A DNA stretch of 64,000 nucleotides from an uncultured Opitutaceae bacterium (GTDB lineage: Bacteria; Verrucomicrobiota; Verrucomicrobiia; Opitutales; Opitutaceae): positions 1 through 64,000 of the forward strand of contig CALFXL010000056.1 of the NCBI GenBank assembly GCA_937958045.1. Direction: 5' to 3'. Shown in pieces: positions 15,887 through 24,575 of this stretch (positions within the stretch are counted from its first letter, which is position 1; each line of letters opens with the position of its first letter). Made by a program: the position numbers and the translations under genes. The notes beneath the pieces were generated by a model. That model saw nothing but the letters and a program-made list of their open reading frames with translations. It was not told the DNA's origin and made no database searches.

Positions 15887-17203
15887 ATGAGCGCCGACGC
15901 TCCGACTCCCGAATCTCCTGCCGCGCGCAAGGCGTCGGAACTGGTGGAGAATTTTTTCCGCCACGAGACCGGGCGATTGCACGCGTCGCTCACGCGTTTG
16001 CTGGGCACGCACAATCTCTCGCTCGTTGAAGATGTCGCGCAGGAAGCGATGATGCGGGCGTTTCGCTCGTGGTCGTACGGCGGCCCGCCGGCCAATCCCT
16101 CAGCGTGGATCACGCAAGTGGCGATGAACATCGCGCGCGACATGCTGCGTCACAAACGCATGTCCTTCTCCAAGGAGGGAAACATCGTCACGCATTTCGA
16201 GCAGACGCTCGCCGCCGCGGCCATTCCCGAGGCGCCCGATGTAGTGGAAAATCAAATACGCGACGACACGCTGCGGCTCATGTTTGTGTGCTGTCATCCC
16301 TCGGTGCCGGCGGACGCGCAAGCGGTGCTCGCGCTGAAGGTGTTGTGCGGATTTCACACCTCGGAAATCGCCCGCGCGTTCATGAGCACGGAAGCTGCGA
16401 TCGAGAAACAACTCACGCGCACCAAACATCGCATCGGCGACGCGAAACTCGCGTTCGAGTTGCCCGAAGGCGCGGAGTTGGCGGAGCGCATCGATGGTGT
16501 GCTGGCGACTTTGTATCTGCTTTTCAACGAAGGCTACAAAGCGACCTCGGGCGAACGGCTTTTGCGCGAAGATTTGAGTCGCGAGGCGATGCGTCTCACC
16601 ACGCTCCTCACGGAACATCCGGTGGGGAACACACCGCAGAGCCATGCCTTGCTCGCGTTCATGTGTCTCACGGCGGCGCGTTTTCCCGCACGGGTGGACG
16701 AACAGGGCGATCTGTTGCGACTCGACGATCAGGATCGCTCGAAATGGGATTATTCGCTCGTTGAACGCGGCCTGATCCATCTCGCGCAAGCCGCTCAAGG
16801 GAAGACGCTGAGTGAGTATCATCTCCAGGCGGGCATCGCCGCGTGTCACTGCACGGCGCCGGATTATGCCTCGACCGATTGGGCGCGTATCCTGCGTTTG
16901 TACGACGATCTGATGCGCATCAAACCCACGCCCGTCGTTGCCATGAATCGCGCGGTGGCGGTGGCGAATCTGCACGGACCGCAAGCCGCGCTCGATGCGA
17001 TCGAGTCGATGCCGCAACGCGAGCGAATCGAGTCGCACTATCTGCTCCATGCGATCGTCGGTGAGTTGAATCACCGGCTGAACCGCCACGAAGCGGCGGT
17101 GAAAAGTTTCCGCCGCGCGCTCCACCTCGCGAAGGTCGGCCCGGAACAAACTTATCTCTCACGCATGATCGAACGCTCGGAAGACCTCGCGCAAAACGGC
17201 TGA
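15887..17203 (+). CDS. ECF sigma factor with C-terminal extension (ECF42/DUF6596 type)
   Basis: A 438-residue protein. Residues about 20-95 form sigma region 2 (LVEDVAQEAMMRAFRSW, with ITQVAMNIARDMLRH). Residues about 125-185 form region 4 (FHTSEIARAFMSTEAAIEKQLTRTKHRI). About 250 more residues form the helical, TPR-like extension (DUF6596) containing YLLFNEGYKATSGE and NHRLNRHEAAVKSFRRAL. This architecture defines ECF42-like sigma factors, which have no anti-sigma partner and may be regulated through the extension. Its likely target is its own operon, including the DGPF gene upstream. Confidence 0.9.
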   Translation: MSADAPTPESPAARKASELVENFFRHETGRLHASLTRLLGTHNLSLVEDVAQEAMMRAFRSWSYGGPPANPSAWITQVAMNIARDMLRHKRMSFSKEGNIVTHFEQTLAAAAIPEAPDVVENQIRDDTLRLMFVCCHPSVPADAQAVLALKVLCGFHTSEIARAFMSTEAAIEKQLTRTKHRIGDAKLAFELPEGAELAERIDGVLATLYLLFNEGYKATSGERLLREDLSREAMRLTTLLTEHPVGNTPQSHALLAFMCLTAARFPARVDEQGDLLRLDDQDRSKWDYSLVERGLIHLAQAAQGKTLSEYHLQAGIAACHCTAPDYASTDWARILRLYDDLMRIKPTPVVAMNRAVAVANLHGPQAALDAIESMPQRERIESHYLLHAIVGELNHRLNRHEAAVKSFRRALHLAKVGPEQTYLSRMIERSEDLAQNG

Positions 17204-17247
17204 GTTGGCGCCGTCGTCGCGAAGCACGATGGTCGAACCACGTAAGC

Positions 17248-17697
17248 TTATTCGAACATGGGCTGCACGGGGCGGCCTTCTTCGGCGTCGTGGAGATCGG
17301 CCCACGTCTGGATGTCGTCGCGATCGGCGAGACCCGCGGCGGCTTTGCCGGCGACGATGCCTTTGGCGGCGCCATCGCGCCAGCCGCGCTTCAGGAGAAA
17401 CAGATTCCACGCGAGCACGTGCTCGGTGTTGAGCGGCTGACGTCCGGCGAAGAGGTCGTCGAAAATTTCTTCGTCAGAGCCGCCTTGGAGCGTGCGGGCT
17501 TTCACGCGCTCGTAGTCGAGTCCCCAAAAACGGCAGAAGCGCGCGTCGAGACTGGTGTTGTCGGCGAAACCGAGATGCCCGACGTAATCAGCCGGAAGCT
17601 GACCGGCGGCGTGGAGACGGATTTTCGAAAGCATGCGCGCGAAATAAACGACGCCGCGGGTTTTGAGGTGATCGCTGACAGGGAAGGACGTGTTCAT
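17248..17697 (-). CDS. DUF5069 domain protein
   Basis: A 149-residue soluble protein, convergent with the sigma factor gene (44 bp gap). VVYFARMLSKIRLHAAGQLP followed by DARFCRFWGLDY and the C-terminal NLFLLKRGWRDGA are characteristic of DUF5069, found mainly in Verrucomicrobia and Planctomycetes; the function is unknown. No membrane segment or metal site is seen. Upstream (17698-17779) is a palindromic repeat and no gene. Confidence 0.75.
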   Translation of the reverse strand: MNTSFPVSDHLKTRGVVYFARMLSKIRLHAAGQLPADYVGHLGFADNTSLDARFCRFWGLDYERVKARTLQGGSDEEIFDDLFAGRQPLNTEHVLAWNLFLLKRGWRDGAAKGIVAGKAAAGLADRDDIQTWADLHDAEEGRPVQPMFE

Positions 17698-17739
17698 GAG
17701 GGGCGTGGCGGAGGTTGGGGTGGAGTTGCGGGGTTAAAA

Positions 17740-17774
17740 GGGAGCGGGAGGCCGGCGGGGACGCCGGCGTTCCC
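17740..17774. repeat. Palindromic GC-rich repeat
   Basis: GGGAGC at the left and TTCCC at the right enclose GCCGGCG-GGGA-CGCCGGC, a near-perfect stem-loop. It lies between the rapA and DUF5069 genes, both on the minus strand. It resembles in design the elements at 40066-40122 and 51720-51778 (GGGAGC plus CCGGC palindromes), suggesting a dispersed REP-like family. Confidence 0.45.
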
Positions 17775-17779
17775 GGGGA

Positions 17780-20659
17780 TCATTCGACCGGACCTTCGAG
17801 CACGAGACGGATGGAGTCGAGACGCAGACGCGCCGAGCGAATGGCTTCGCGCGTGCGTTCGAGCTGTTCCTCCGCGAGTCCGATTTCTTCGGGCCGCACG
17901 TGGTCGTTGAGACGACGCAGATCGCGGAGGCGCTGAAGATCGGCGCCGAGGACTTCGGCCGCGCGCGCTTCGGCGGTGGATTTTAGTTCCGTCGAACGCG
18001 TTTCCGCGCAGGCGGTGGCGCCTTCGAGCAAGGCGCGCAGCACGGCGGCGTTGAAGCCCGGTTTTTCGAGGAAGCGATGGATGTCGCCATCCTCGACGTC
18101 TTCGGCGAGTTGAGCGGCGCCGCGCTCTTCGGTGAGATCGCGTCCGCGGATATCGACCAGCACGCGCACGGGAGCGGGCGGAAGGAATTGATCCACGTGC
18201 CAGCGCGAATCGGCGACGGTTTCGAGGACGAAGACCGCTTCGAGCAGGAGATTCTGTGTATCCGAATCGAGGATACTGAACGCCGTCGTGCCCGCCTGCG
18301 AATCGACGAGCAGGTCGATCGCGTCCTGCATCAGTGCGTGATCGGGCGAGAGAAACACGATGTCTTCACGGACGATCGCGCGCTCGCGGCGGAAGGTCGC
18401 CAGCATGCCGTCGGCGGGGATCGACGGGAAACTTTCCACGTACGCGTGCGACGGATCGAGGAAGAGATCGCCCTCCTCGTGGTCCTTCACGCGCACGCCG
18501 AAATGATCGAGGAGTGACACGAGGAAACGGCGCGGGAACAAATCCTCGTCGGCGGCGCGCACGCGCTCGATGACGGCGGAAGCGACCTTGCGATCGAACG
18601 AGTTGATTTCGAGCAGACGGTCGCGTCCGAGCTTCATTTTTTCGGCGAGTTCCTGGCGGAACGCGACGGTGTCGGCGATGAGCGCATCGAGGTCTTTGCG
18701 CGAAGCCGCATCGCCGCCGCTTTCGCCGTAACGCACGGCGATGTCGAGGAGACGATCTTTGAACTTCGCGAGGTAATCGCTGCCGCCGTGAAGCGGCGTT
18801 TGCAGCGCATCGAGTCCCTCATGATACCAGCGCAGCACGGCTTCATCGGCGCTGCCGGCGATGTGCGGCACGTGGATGCGAATGGGTTGGGTCTGACCGA
18901 TGCGATCGAGACGGCCGATGCGTTGTTCGACGAGGCCGGGATTGAGCGGCAAGTCGAAGAGCACGAGATGATGCGCGAACTGGAAGTTGCGGCCCTCGCT
19001 GCCGATCTCGGAGGCGATGAGGAGTTGCGCGCCATCGGGCTCGGCGAACCACGCGGCCTGACGATCACGTTGCACGAGCGGCAAACCCTCGTGGAAGAGG
19101 GCCACGTTGACGTTGATCTTCTCCTTCAACGCGGCGTCGATCGCGGCGACCTTGCGCTGGGATTTGCAGATGAGGAGGACCTTCGCGGGACGATGTTTTT
19201 TGAGAAACGCCGCGAGCCAGTCGATGCGCGGATCGTCCTTGAACGAATAACGGATCGACGCCTCAGCGCCGGTTTCTTCGGCGGAAAGTTCGCGGGCGAT
19301 ACGTGCGAGCAACGTGAGATTGCTGACCTCGATCGGTTCGGGACAGGGCACACGCTTCGGAAAACCGGTCATCGCGGCGCGCGTGTTGCGGAACACGACG
19401 CGGCCGGGGCCGTGTTGATCGAGCAAGGTTTTCAGAAGTTCGTCGCGCGCGCCGGGTTTGTTTTCGGCGAGCGCGCCGAGCAACGATTCGATGCGCGCAG
19501 GATCCTTGGTGAAGATCTTTTTGAGCGTGGTGTGGTCTTTGGCGGTGAGCTTTTTCTTCTCGATGATTTTTTCCGCGACCTGCGCGACGAGGCCGTAGTT
19601 TTCGGCTTCTTCGAGGAATGTATCCAAATTGTCATAACGCGCGGGATCCAGGAGCCGCAGACGCGCGAAGTGACTCTCGAGACCAAGCTGCGTCGGCGTG
19701 GCCGTGAGCAAGAGGAGACCGGGCGAACGCTGCGCGAGTTGTTCGACGAGCGTGTATTCGTCGCTGGGATTGTCGGGCGACCAATGCAGGTGATGCGCTT
19801 CGTCCACGATCACCAGATCCCAGCCGGCGGCGACGACCTGTTCGCGGCGATTCGGTTGCGCGGCGAGGAAGGAAACGCTGGCCAGCGCGAGCTGCGAAGC
19901 CTCGAACGGGTTTTTGCCGGGATCGCTTTGTTCGAGTTCGAAACAACGCGGTTCGTCGTAGATCGTGAACCAGAGATTGAAGCGTCGCAGCAGTTCCACG
20001 AACCACTGGTGCGTGAGCGATTCGGGCACGAGGACGAGCGCGCGTTTGACCTTACCGACCGCGAGCAGGCGTTGAAGGATGAGGCACGCCTCGATGGTTT
20101 TGCCGAGACCGACTTCGTCGGAAAGCAGCACGCGCGGACTCTGGCGCGACGAGACTTCGTGGAGAATGTAGAATTGATGCGGGATGAGCTCGAGACGACC
20201 GCCGAGAAAACCCCGCACATCGGACGAACGGAACTTCGCCTGCGCTTCCAGCGCGCGGAAACGCAGATCGAAGACTTCGCCCGGATCGACTTGGGCGGCG
20301 AGCAGACGCTCGTGGGGCAGCGCCACGCTGGTGATGTCGGAAAGCGCGTCTTCGCGAACGCGCGCGGGTTGTCCGCCGGCGGTGCCGCCGTACACGAGCA
20401 AGCCAGGCAGTTCGGCGTCGTCCTCCACCGACTCGATGAGCAACGAGCGGCCGTCGCGCGTGGAGACGGTTTCGCCGGGGCGGAACTGCACGCGTTTGAG
20501 CACGGCGGTGCCGAGTGCGTAGAGGCGTTGCTCGCCCGTCGCGGGGAAGCGCACGCCGATGCGTTTGGCGGATTTGTCGATGGAGGAGACGATGCCGAGC
20601 CCGAGCTCGGGTTCGCGCTCACTCACGCAACGCTGACCAACAATACCGAGAGACGACAT
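17780..20659 (-). CDS. rapA: RNA polymerase-associated helicase RapA (SNF2 family)
   Basis: A 959-residue Swi2/Snf2 ATPase. An N-terminal beta-rich (Tudor-like) region is followed by Walker A DEVGLGKTIE (GLGKT 184-188) and the DEAH box VDEAHH (286-289). Helicase C-terminal motifs are SEIGSEGRNFQFAHHLVLFDLPLNP and QRIGRLDRIGQ. Length and order match RapA (E. coli 968 residues), which recycles RNA polymerase stuck after transcription. The start MSSLGIVGQRCVS agrees with RapA-type starts. A long plus-strand frame opposite is a shadow of GC bias. Confidence 0.92.
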   Translation of the reverse strand: MSSLGIVGQRCVSEREPELGLGIVSSIDKSAKRIGVRFPATGEQRLYALGTAVLKRVQFRPGETVSTRDGRSLLIESVEDDAELPGLLVYGGTAGGQPARVREDALSDITSVALPHERLLAAQVDPGEVFDLRFRALEAQAKFRSSDVRGFLGGRLELIPHQFYILHEVSSRQSPRVLLSDEVGLGKTIEACLILQRLLAVGKVKRALVLVPESLTHQWFVELLRRFNLWFTIYDEPRCFELEQSDPGKNPFEASQLALASVSFLAAQPNRREQVVAAGWDLVIVDEAHHLHWSPDNPSDEYTLVEQLAQRSPGLLLLTATPTQLGLESHFARLRLLDPARYDNLDTFLEEAENYGLVAQVAEKIIEKKKLTAKDHTTLKKIFTKDPARIESLLGALAENKPGARDELLKTLLDQHGPGRVVFRNTRAAMTGFPKRVPCPEPIEVSNLTLLARIARELSAEETGAEASIRYSFKDDPRIDWLAAFLKKHRPAKVLLICKSQRKVAAIDAALKEKINVNVALFHEGLPLVQRDRQAAWFAEPDGAQLLIASEIGSEGRNFQFAHHLVLFDLPLNPGLVEQRIGRLDRIGQTQPIRIHVPHIAGSADEAVLRWYHEGLDALQTPLHGGSDYLAKFKDRLLDIAVRYGESGGDAASRKDLDALIADTVAFRQELAEKMKLGRDRLLEINSFDRKVASAVIERVRAADEDLFPRRFLVSLLDHFGVRVKDHEEGDLFLDPSHAYVESFPSIPADGMLATFRRERAIVREDIVFLSPDHALMQDAIDLLVDSQAGTTAFSILDSDTQNLLLEAVFVLETVADSRWHVDQFLPPAPVRVLVDIRGRDLTEERGAAQLAEDVEDGDIHRFLEKPGFNAAVLRALLEGATACAETRSTELKSTAEARAAEVLGADLQRLRDLRRLNDHVRPEEIGLAEEQLERTREAIRSARLRLDSIRLVLEGPVE

Positions 20660-20752
20660 AAACGATTACCATGTGATGGCGACGCCGTGATGACCAAGGG
20701 AAATTTTGTCGGGAAAACGCCGCGCGCAATTTGTCGCAAACCAAGACGTGTA

Positions 20753-21091
20753 TCAGCCAAGTGGCTGCACGCGGGCGATCCATTCGGCGACCGGCGTGCC
20801 GCCCGCGAGATGTTCGGTGACAATGCGTTCGCAACGCTCGGGCGTGACCGAGCCGTACCAAATCCCTTCGGGATAAACGACCATCCACGGACCGCCGCTG
20901 CAAACGCGCAGACACGCGGCCTTCGTGCGCATCGCGGGCACGCCGAGATCTTTCAGACGCGTTTTCAGAAACTCCCACGTGGCGAGTCCGTCGTCGGTTG
21001 CGCAGCAATCCGGACCGACGCAAAGGAAGACATGACGACGGGCGTCGTCGATTTTCATCTTGGCGAATCCGGCGTCGATGGGATCGGGCAT
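20753..21091 (-). CDS. (2Fe-2S) ferredoxin domain protein, thioredoxin-like fold
   Basis: A 112-residue protein. HVFLCVGPDCCAT, then MRTKAACLRVCSGGPWMVVYPEGIWYG, provide four Cys placed as in shethna/thioredoxin-like 2Fe-2S ferredoxins (C-x4-CC then C-x3-C). A downstream VTPERCERIVTEHLAGG helix is typical. The start ATG at 21091 is chosen because the upstream frame runs through low-complexity intergenic DNA (repeats of the gaacggtgaagggtgaagg type); Met12 is an alternative start. It is divergent from the subtilase gene. It may be an electron carrier or a sensor. Confidence 0.82.
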   Translation of the reverse strand: MPDPIDAGFAKMKIDDARRHVFLCVGPDCCATDDGLATWEFLKTRLKDLGVPAMRTKAACLRVCSGGPWMVVYPEGIWYGSVTPERCERIVTEHLAGGTPVAEWIARVQPLG

Positions 21092-21222
21092 AAGAAGAGT
21101 GAACGGTGAAGGGTGAAGGATGAAAGGCGAGGTGGACGAATAGACGTCGCGGGAAAAATATCTGGCAACCGCAGGCCTGCACGGCACGTCTGAAGTGCGC
21201 CGGGGCATCCGGCGCAGAAGTC

Positions 21223-22905
21223 ATGAGCCACAAGAGACGTCCATCGCCGATCCCCGCGCTCGTTTGCGCGTTGTTGCTGCTCTTCGCGGCGGGATTTTTC
21301 GGATCGATCTGGCTGGACCGCTGGAGCGGTGACGATGAACAACGCGCCGAGTTGTCTGCGATAGAAGATCTTCACGGGCGGCTGGAAACGACGGCGGAGG
21401 ATGAATTGCTGGCGGAGACGGCGCGACTCGGACGCGCGGTGTCGGAGGAATGGCGCGAACGTTTGCAACGGCGGCTCGAACATCCGCGCGGACGCGTGAA
21501 GGAAGCGGTGGCGATTTTTGCGGATGACGAGGCGTATCGACGCTTCTTGGCGCGCGCACGGGCGGCGGGATTTGTGGTGCTCGATGAAAGCGCGGCGTTG
21601 CGCGCCGTGCGTGTGCGCTACGACACGATCGCGGCGGTGCAGGAGGATATTTTTGCGCATGTGCGCGATTACGAAGAGATCGGCGCGAACACATACGTGG
21701 ATCGCCCGAAGCGTCCTGATTCCGCATGGATCGAAGCCGGTGCGCTGGCGCCGGTGGGCGACGCGTTGCTCGATGTGCTCGGTGTTTCAACCGATCGCAG
21801 CACGTGGGGACGCGGGGTGACGATCGCCGTGCTCGATAGCGGAGTAATCCAGGACGCGACGTTTGGCGCGGGACGTTTGCGCAGCCTCGATATCGGTCGC
21901 GGCATCGCGCCGGGAAATGGCGATGATGAAGGCCACGGCACGGCGGTTGCGTCGATTGCGGCGGGCGCTTCACCGGATGCGCCGGGCGTGGCGCCGGCGG
22001 CGAGTATTTTGAGCATTCGTGTGACAGGCGAAGACGGTCACAGCGATGTGTTCACCGTTTCGAAAGCGATCGTGGCGGCTGTCGATCAAGGTGCGCGCGT
22101 CATCAACATCAGTCTCGGAAGTTACGACACGAGCGTGTTGCTCACGCGGGCGATCGATTACGCGGAGGCGGCGGGAGCGGTCATCGTGGCGGCATCGGGA
22201 AACGATCAAGTGGCGCGACTCGTCTGGCCGGCGGCGGATCCGCGGGTTGTTTCGGTGGGTGCAACGGATGCGTCGGGACGGCTCGCACGATTTTCCAATT
22301 CCGGCGAAGGGCTGAAACTCGCCGCGCCGGGTGTGGCCGTGCAAGCGGCGTGGCTCGATGGACAACGCGTGTTGTTCACCGGCACATCGGCGAGTGCGCC
22401 GGTCGTTGCGGGCGCGCTGGCGGCAGCGATGTCGCAGCGTCCGGGCGAAAGCGCGCGCGACGTGTTGGCGCATTTGCAGGCGCGTGCGGACGATGCCGGT
22501 AGTCCTGGCGTGGATACAGAGTACGGCGCGGGCGTGTTGAATCTTGGCTGGGCGATGAACACGAATCCCTCGCGCGTGGATCTCGCGGTGGCGAGTCACT
22601 GGTGGCCGCGCGAAGGCGAGGAGCCGGCGCAGACGGTGCGCATCGTGGTGCAAAACCGCGGCGCGTTTGCGGTCGCCGGTGCGACGCTTGAAACGAACGC
22701 GGAAGGTGTCGCGGGACGTCATGTGTTGCCGACGCTGGCGGCCGGTGAAAGCGCCGTGATCGAAGTGCCGGCCGATGCGCAACGTGCTCGGCGCGAAGAA
22801 GGTTGGGGTTTGCGCAGCCGGATCGTTTTGCCCGGTGGATTGACCGATCACGATGCGCGCAACAACGAGCGTCGCAGCGTGTGGTTTTTCCCCGCGGAAA
22901 AGTGA
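21223..22905 (+). CDS. Subtilisin-like serine protease (S8), membrane-anchored or exported
   Basis: A 560-residue protease with an N-terminal hydrophobic segment (about residues 10-28). The catalytic triad is Asp205 (AVLDSGVIQ), His238 (GHGTAVASIA) and Ser389 (GTSASAP, where GTSMAAP is usual). Residues about 30-190 form a coiled, charged prodomain-like region. Residues about 455-560 form a beta-rich C-terminal domain (RIVVQNRGAFAVAGATLETN), resembling a CARDB-type adhesion module. It is probably periplasmic or surface-located. It stands alone, divergent from the ferredoxin gene. Confidence 0.9.
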   Translation: MSHKRRPSPIPALVCALLLLFAAGFFGSIWLDRWSGDDEQRAELSAIEDLHGRLETTAEDELLAETARLGRAVSEEWRERLQRRLEHPRGRVKEAVAIFADDEAYRRFLARARAAGFVVLDESAALRAVRVRYDTIAAVQEDIFAHVRDYEEIGANTYVDRPKRPDSAWIEAGALAPVGDALLDVLGVSTDRSTWGRGVTIAVLDSGVIQDATFGAGRLRSLDIGRGIAPGNGDDEGHGTAVASIAAGASPDAPGVAPAASILSIRVTGEDGHSDVFTVSKAIVAAVDQGARVINISLGSYDTSVLLTRAIDYAEAAGAVIVAASGNDQVARLVWPAADPRVVSVGATDASGRLARFSNSGEGLKLAAPGVAVQAAWLDGQRVLFTGTSASAPVVAGALAAAMSQRPGESARDVLAHLQARADDAGSPGVDTEYGAGVLNLGWAMNTNPSRVDLAVASHWWPREGEEPAQTVRIVVQNRGAFAVAGATLETNAEGVAGRHVLPTLAAGESAVIEVPADAQRARREEGWGLRSRIVLPGGLTDHDARNNERRSVWFFPAEK

Positions 22906-22998
22906 AGACGCGCCGGGCGGAGGTTGTTTTCGGAATCTCCCGGAAGTGCCATCGCAGGTATTGCCAAAGTGGGTTCGGCGAAAAACGCTCGTCGCCCC

Positions 22999-24297
22999 AT
23001 GAATACCCTAGGACTTGGTACCAAAGCCCTCCATGCCGGCCAGCAACCGGACCCGACGACCGGTTCGCGCGCCGTTCCGCTCTATCAGACGACGAGCTAT
23101 GTTTTCCGCGACACCGAGCACGCCGCGAATCTCTTCGCGCTGAAGGAACTCGGAAATATCTACACGCGTATCATGAATCCCACTACGGACGTGTTCGAGC
23201 AGCGCATCGCCGCGCTCGAAGGCGGCAGCGGCGCGCTGGCGCACTCGTCCGGTCAGTCGGCGATCACGGATGCGATTCTCAACATCGCCGGAGCGGGCGA
23301 TCACATCGTGTCGGTCTCGCAGCTCTACGGCGGCACGTATAACCTTTTCCACTACACGCTGCCGAAGCTCGGCATCGAAGTGTCGTTCGTGGATGCGGAT
23401 GATCCGGAGTCGTTCCGCCGTGCGCTGAAGCCGAACACGAAAGCGTTTTTCGGCGAAGGCCTCGGCAATCCCGCGCTCAATATTTTCCCCTTCGAGGAAG
23501 TGGGCAAGATCGCGAAGGAAGCGGGCGTGCCGCTCATCATCGACAACACATGCCTCACGCCGATCCTGAACCGCCCGTTCGAATGGGGCGCGAATGTCGT
23601 CGTGCACAGCGCGACGAAATACATCGGCGGCCATGGCACCTCGATCGGCGGCGTGGTGGTCGATGGCGGCAACTTCGACTGGGGCAGCGGACGTTTCCCC
23701 GGCTTCACGCAGCCCGACCCGAGCTATCACGGCCTCGTGCATTGGGAGGCGTTCAAGAGCTTCCCGCCGGCCGGCGGCGCGAACATCGCGTATATCCTGA
23801 AAATGCGTCTCCAACTGCTGCGCGACGTCGGCGCCTGCATCTCTCCGTTTAACGCGTTCATGCTCCTGCAAGGCGTGGAAACGCTGCATCTGCGCATGGC
23901 GCGTATCTGCGAAAACGCGCAAAAGACGGCCGAGTACCTCGCGTCGCACGACAAAGTCACGTGGGTCAATTATCCCGGCCTCGCGACGAGCAAGAACCAC
24001 GCGGCGGCGAAGAAGTATTTGAAAGGTGGATACGGCGGCCTGCTTGGCTTCGGTGTGAAAGGCGGCTTCGACGCGGGCAAGAAAGTGATCGAGTCGCTGA
24101 AGCTGTTCAGCCACCTCGCAAACATCGGCGATGCGAAATCGCTCGCGATTCACCCGGCGAGCACAACGCACTCGCAGCTCACGGCCGAAGAACAAAAATC
24201 GACGGGCGTGTCGCCGGACTACATCCGCTTGTCGCTCGGCATCGAAGACTTCGCGGACCTGCAAGCCGACCTCGAGCAAGCGCTCGCGAAGGTTTGA
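22999..24297 (+). CDS. metY: O-acetylhomoserine aminocarboxypropyltransferase (sulfhydrylase)
   Basis: A 432-residue PLP enzyme forming homocysteine from O-acetylhomoserine and sulfide in methionine synthesis. Landmarks are GLGTKALHAGQQPDPTTGSRA at the N-terminus, YTRIMNPTTDVFEQRIAALEGG, and HSATKYIGGHGTSIGG carrying the PLP lysine. LPKLGIEVSFVD and the long C-terminal IHPASTTHSQLT are typical of MetY rather than MetB/MetC. The length suits MetY (about 430). The ATG at 22999 fits homologues. If sulfide is released by sulfite reduction after desulfination, MetY could assimilate it; that link is inference. Confidence 0.92.
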   Translation: MNTLGLGTKALHAGQQPDPTTGSRAVPLYQTTSYVFRDTEHAANLFALKELGNIYTRIMNPTTDVFEQRIAALEGGSGALAHSSGQSAITDAILNIAGAGDHIVSVSQLYGGTYNLFHYTLPKLGIEVSFVDADDPESFRRALKPNTKAFFGEGLGNPALNIFPFEEVGKIAKEAGVPLIIDNTCLTPILNRPFEWGANVVVHSATKYIGGHGTSIGGVVVDGGNFDWGSGRFPGFTQPDPSYHGLVHWEAFKSFPPAGGANIAYILKMRLQLLRDVGACISPFNAFMLLQGVETLHLRMARICENAQKTAEYLASHDKVTWVNYPGLATSKNHAAAKKYLKGGYGGLLGFGVKGGFDAGKKVIESLKLFSHLANIGDAKSLAIHPASTTHSQLTAEEQKSTGVSPDYIRLSLGIEDFADLQADLEQALAKV

Positions 24298-24313
24298 GGC
24301 GCTGAGAAATGGA

Positions 24314-24351
24314 ATAGGTCCTATGGGTCCGATGGGACTTATAGGACCTAT
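24314..24351. repeat. Perfect 11-bp inverted repeat after metY
   Basis: ATAGGTCCTAT (24314-24324) and its exact complement ATAGGACCTAT (24341-24351) enclose GGGTCCGATGGGACTT. It begins 17 bp after the metY stop. It has no T tract, so it is a poor rho-independent terminator; it may be a 3'-end stabiliser or a dispersed element. The rest of 24298-24575 holds nothing I can recognise. Confidence 0.6.
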
Positions 24352-24575
24352 GTCGGAGGGGGGCGAGGGTGGTTCGATACGTATACCGCGGAACGCGATT
24401 AGCTCGTCGACGGTGAATAGGTCGGGGCGTCGCGGCGAGCTTGGCGGGCGAGAAAATTCGGGAAAGCGGTCAGGGCGACGAGCGGGGGTTTCCGGCGAAG
24501 CGTGCGAACGGAGTCGGCCACCCGGCGTTTCGGGCGCATTGGGCGGCCGCGACTGTCACGGGCGGAGCGCGGCGT

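Noticed and set aside
18788..21109. 773-codon plus-strand open frame opposite rapA
   Set aside because: It is the complement of the RapA coding sequence and shows no domain; shadow of GC bias.
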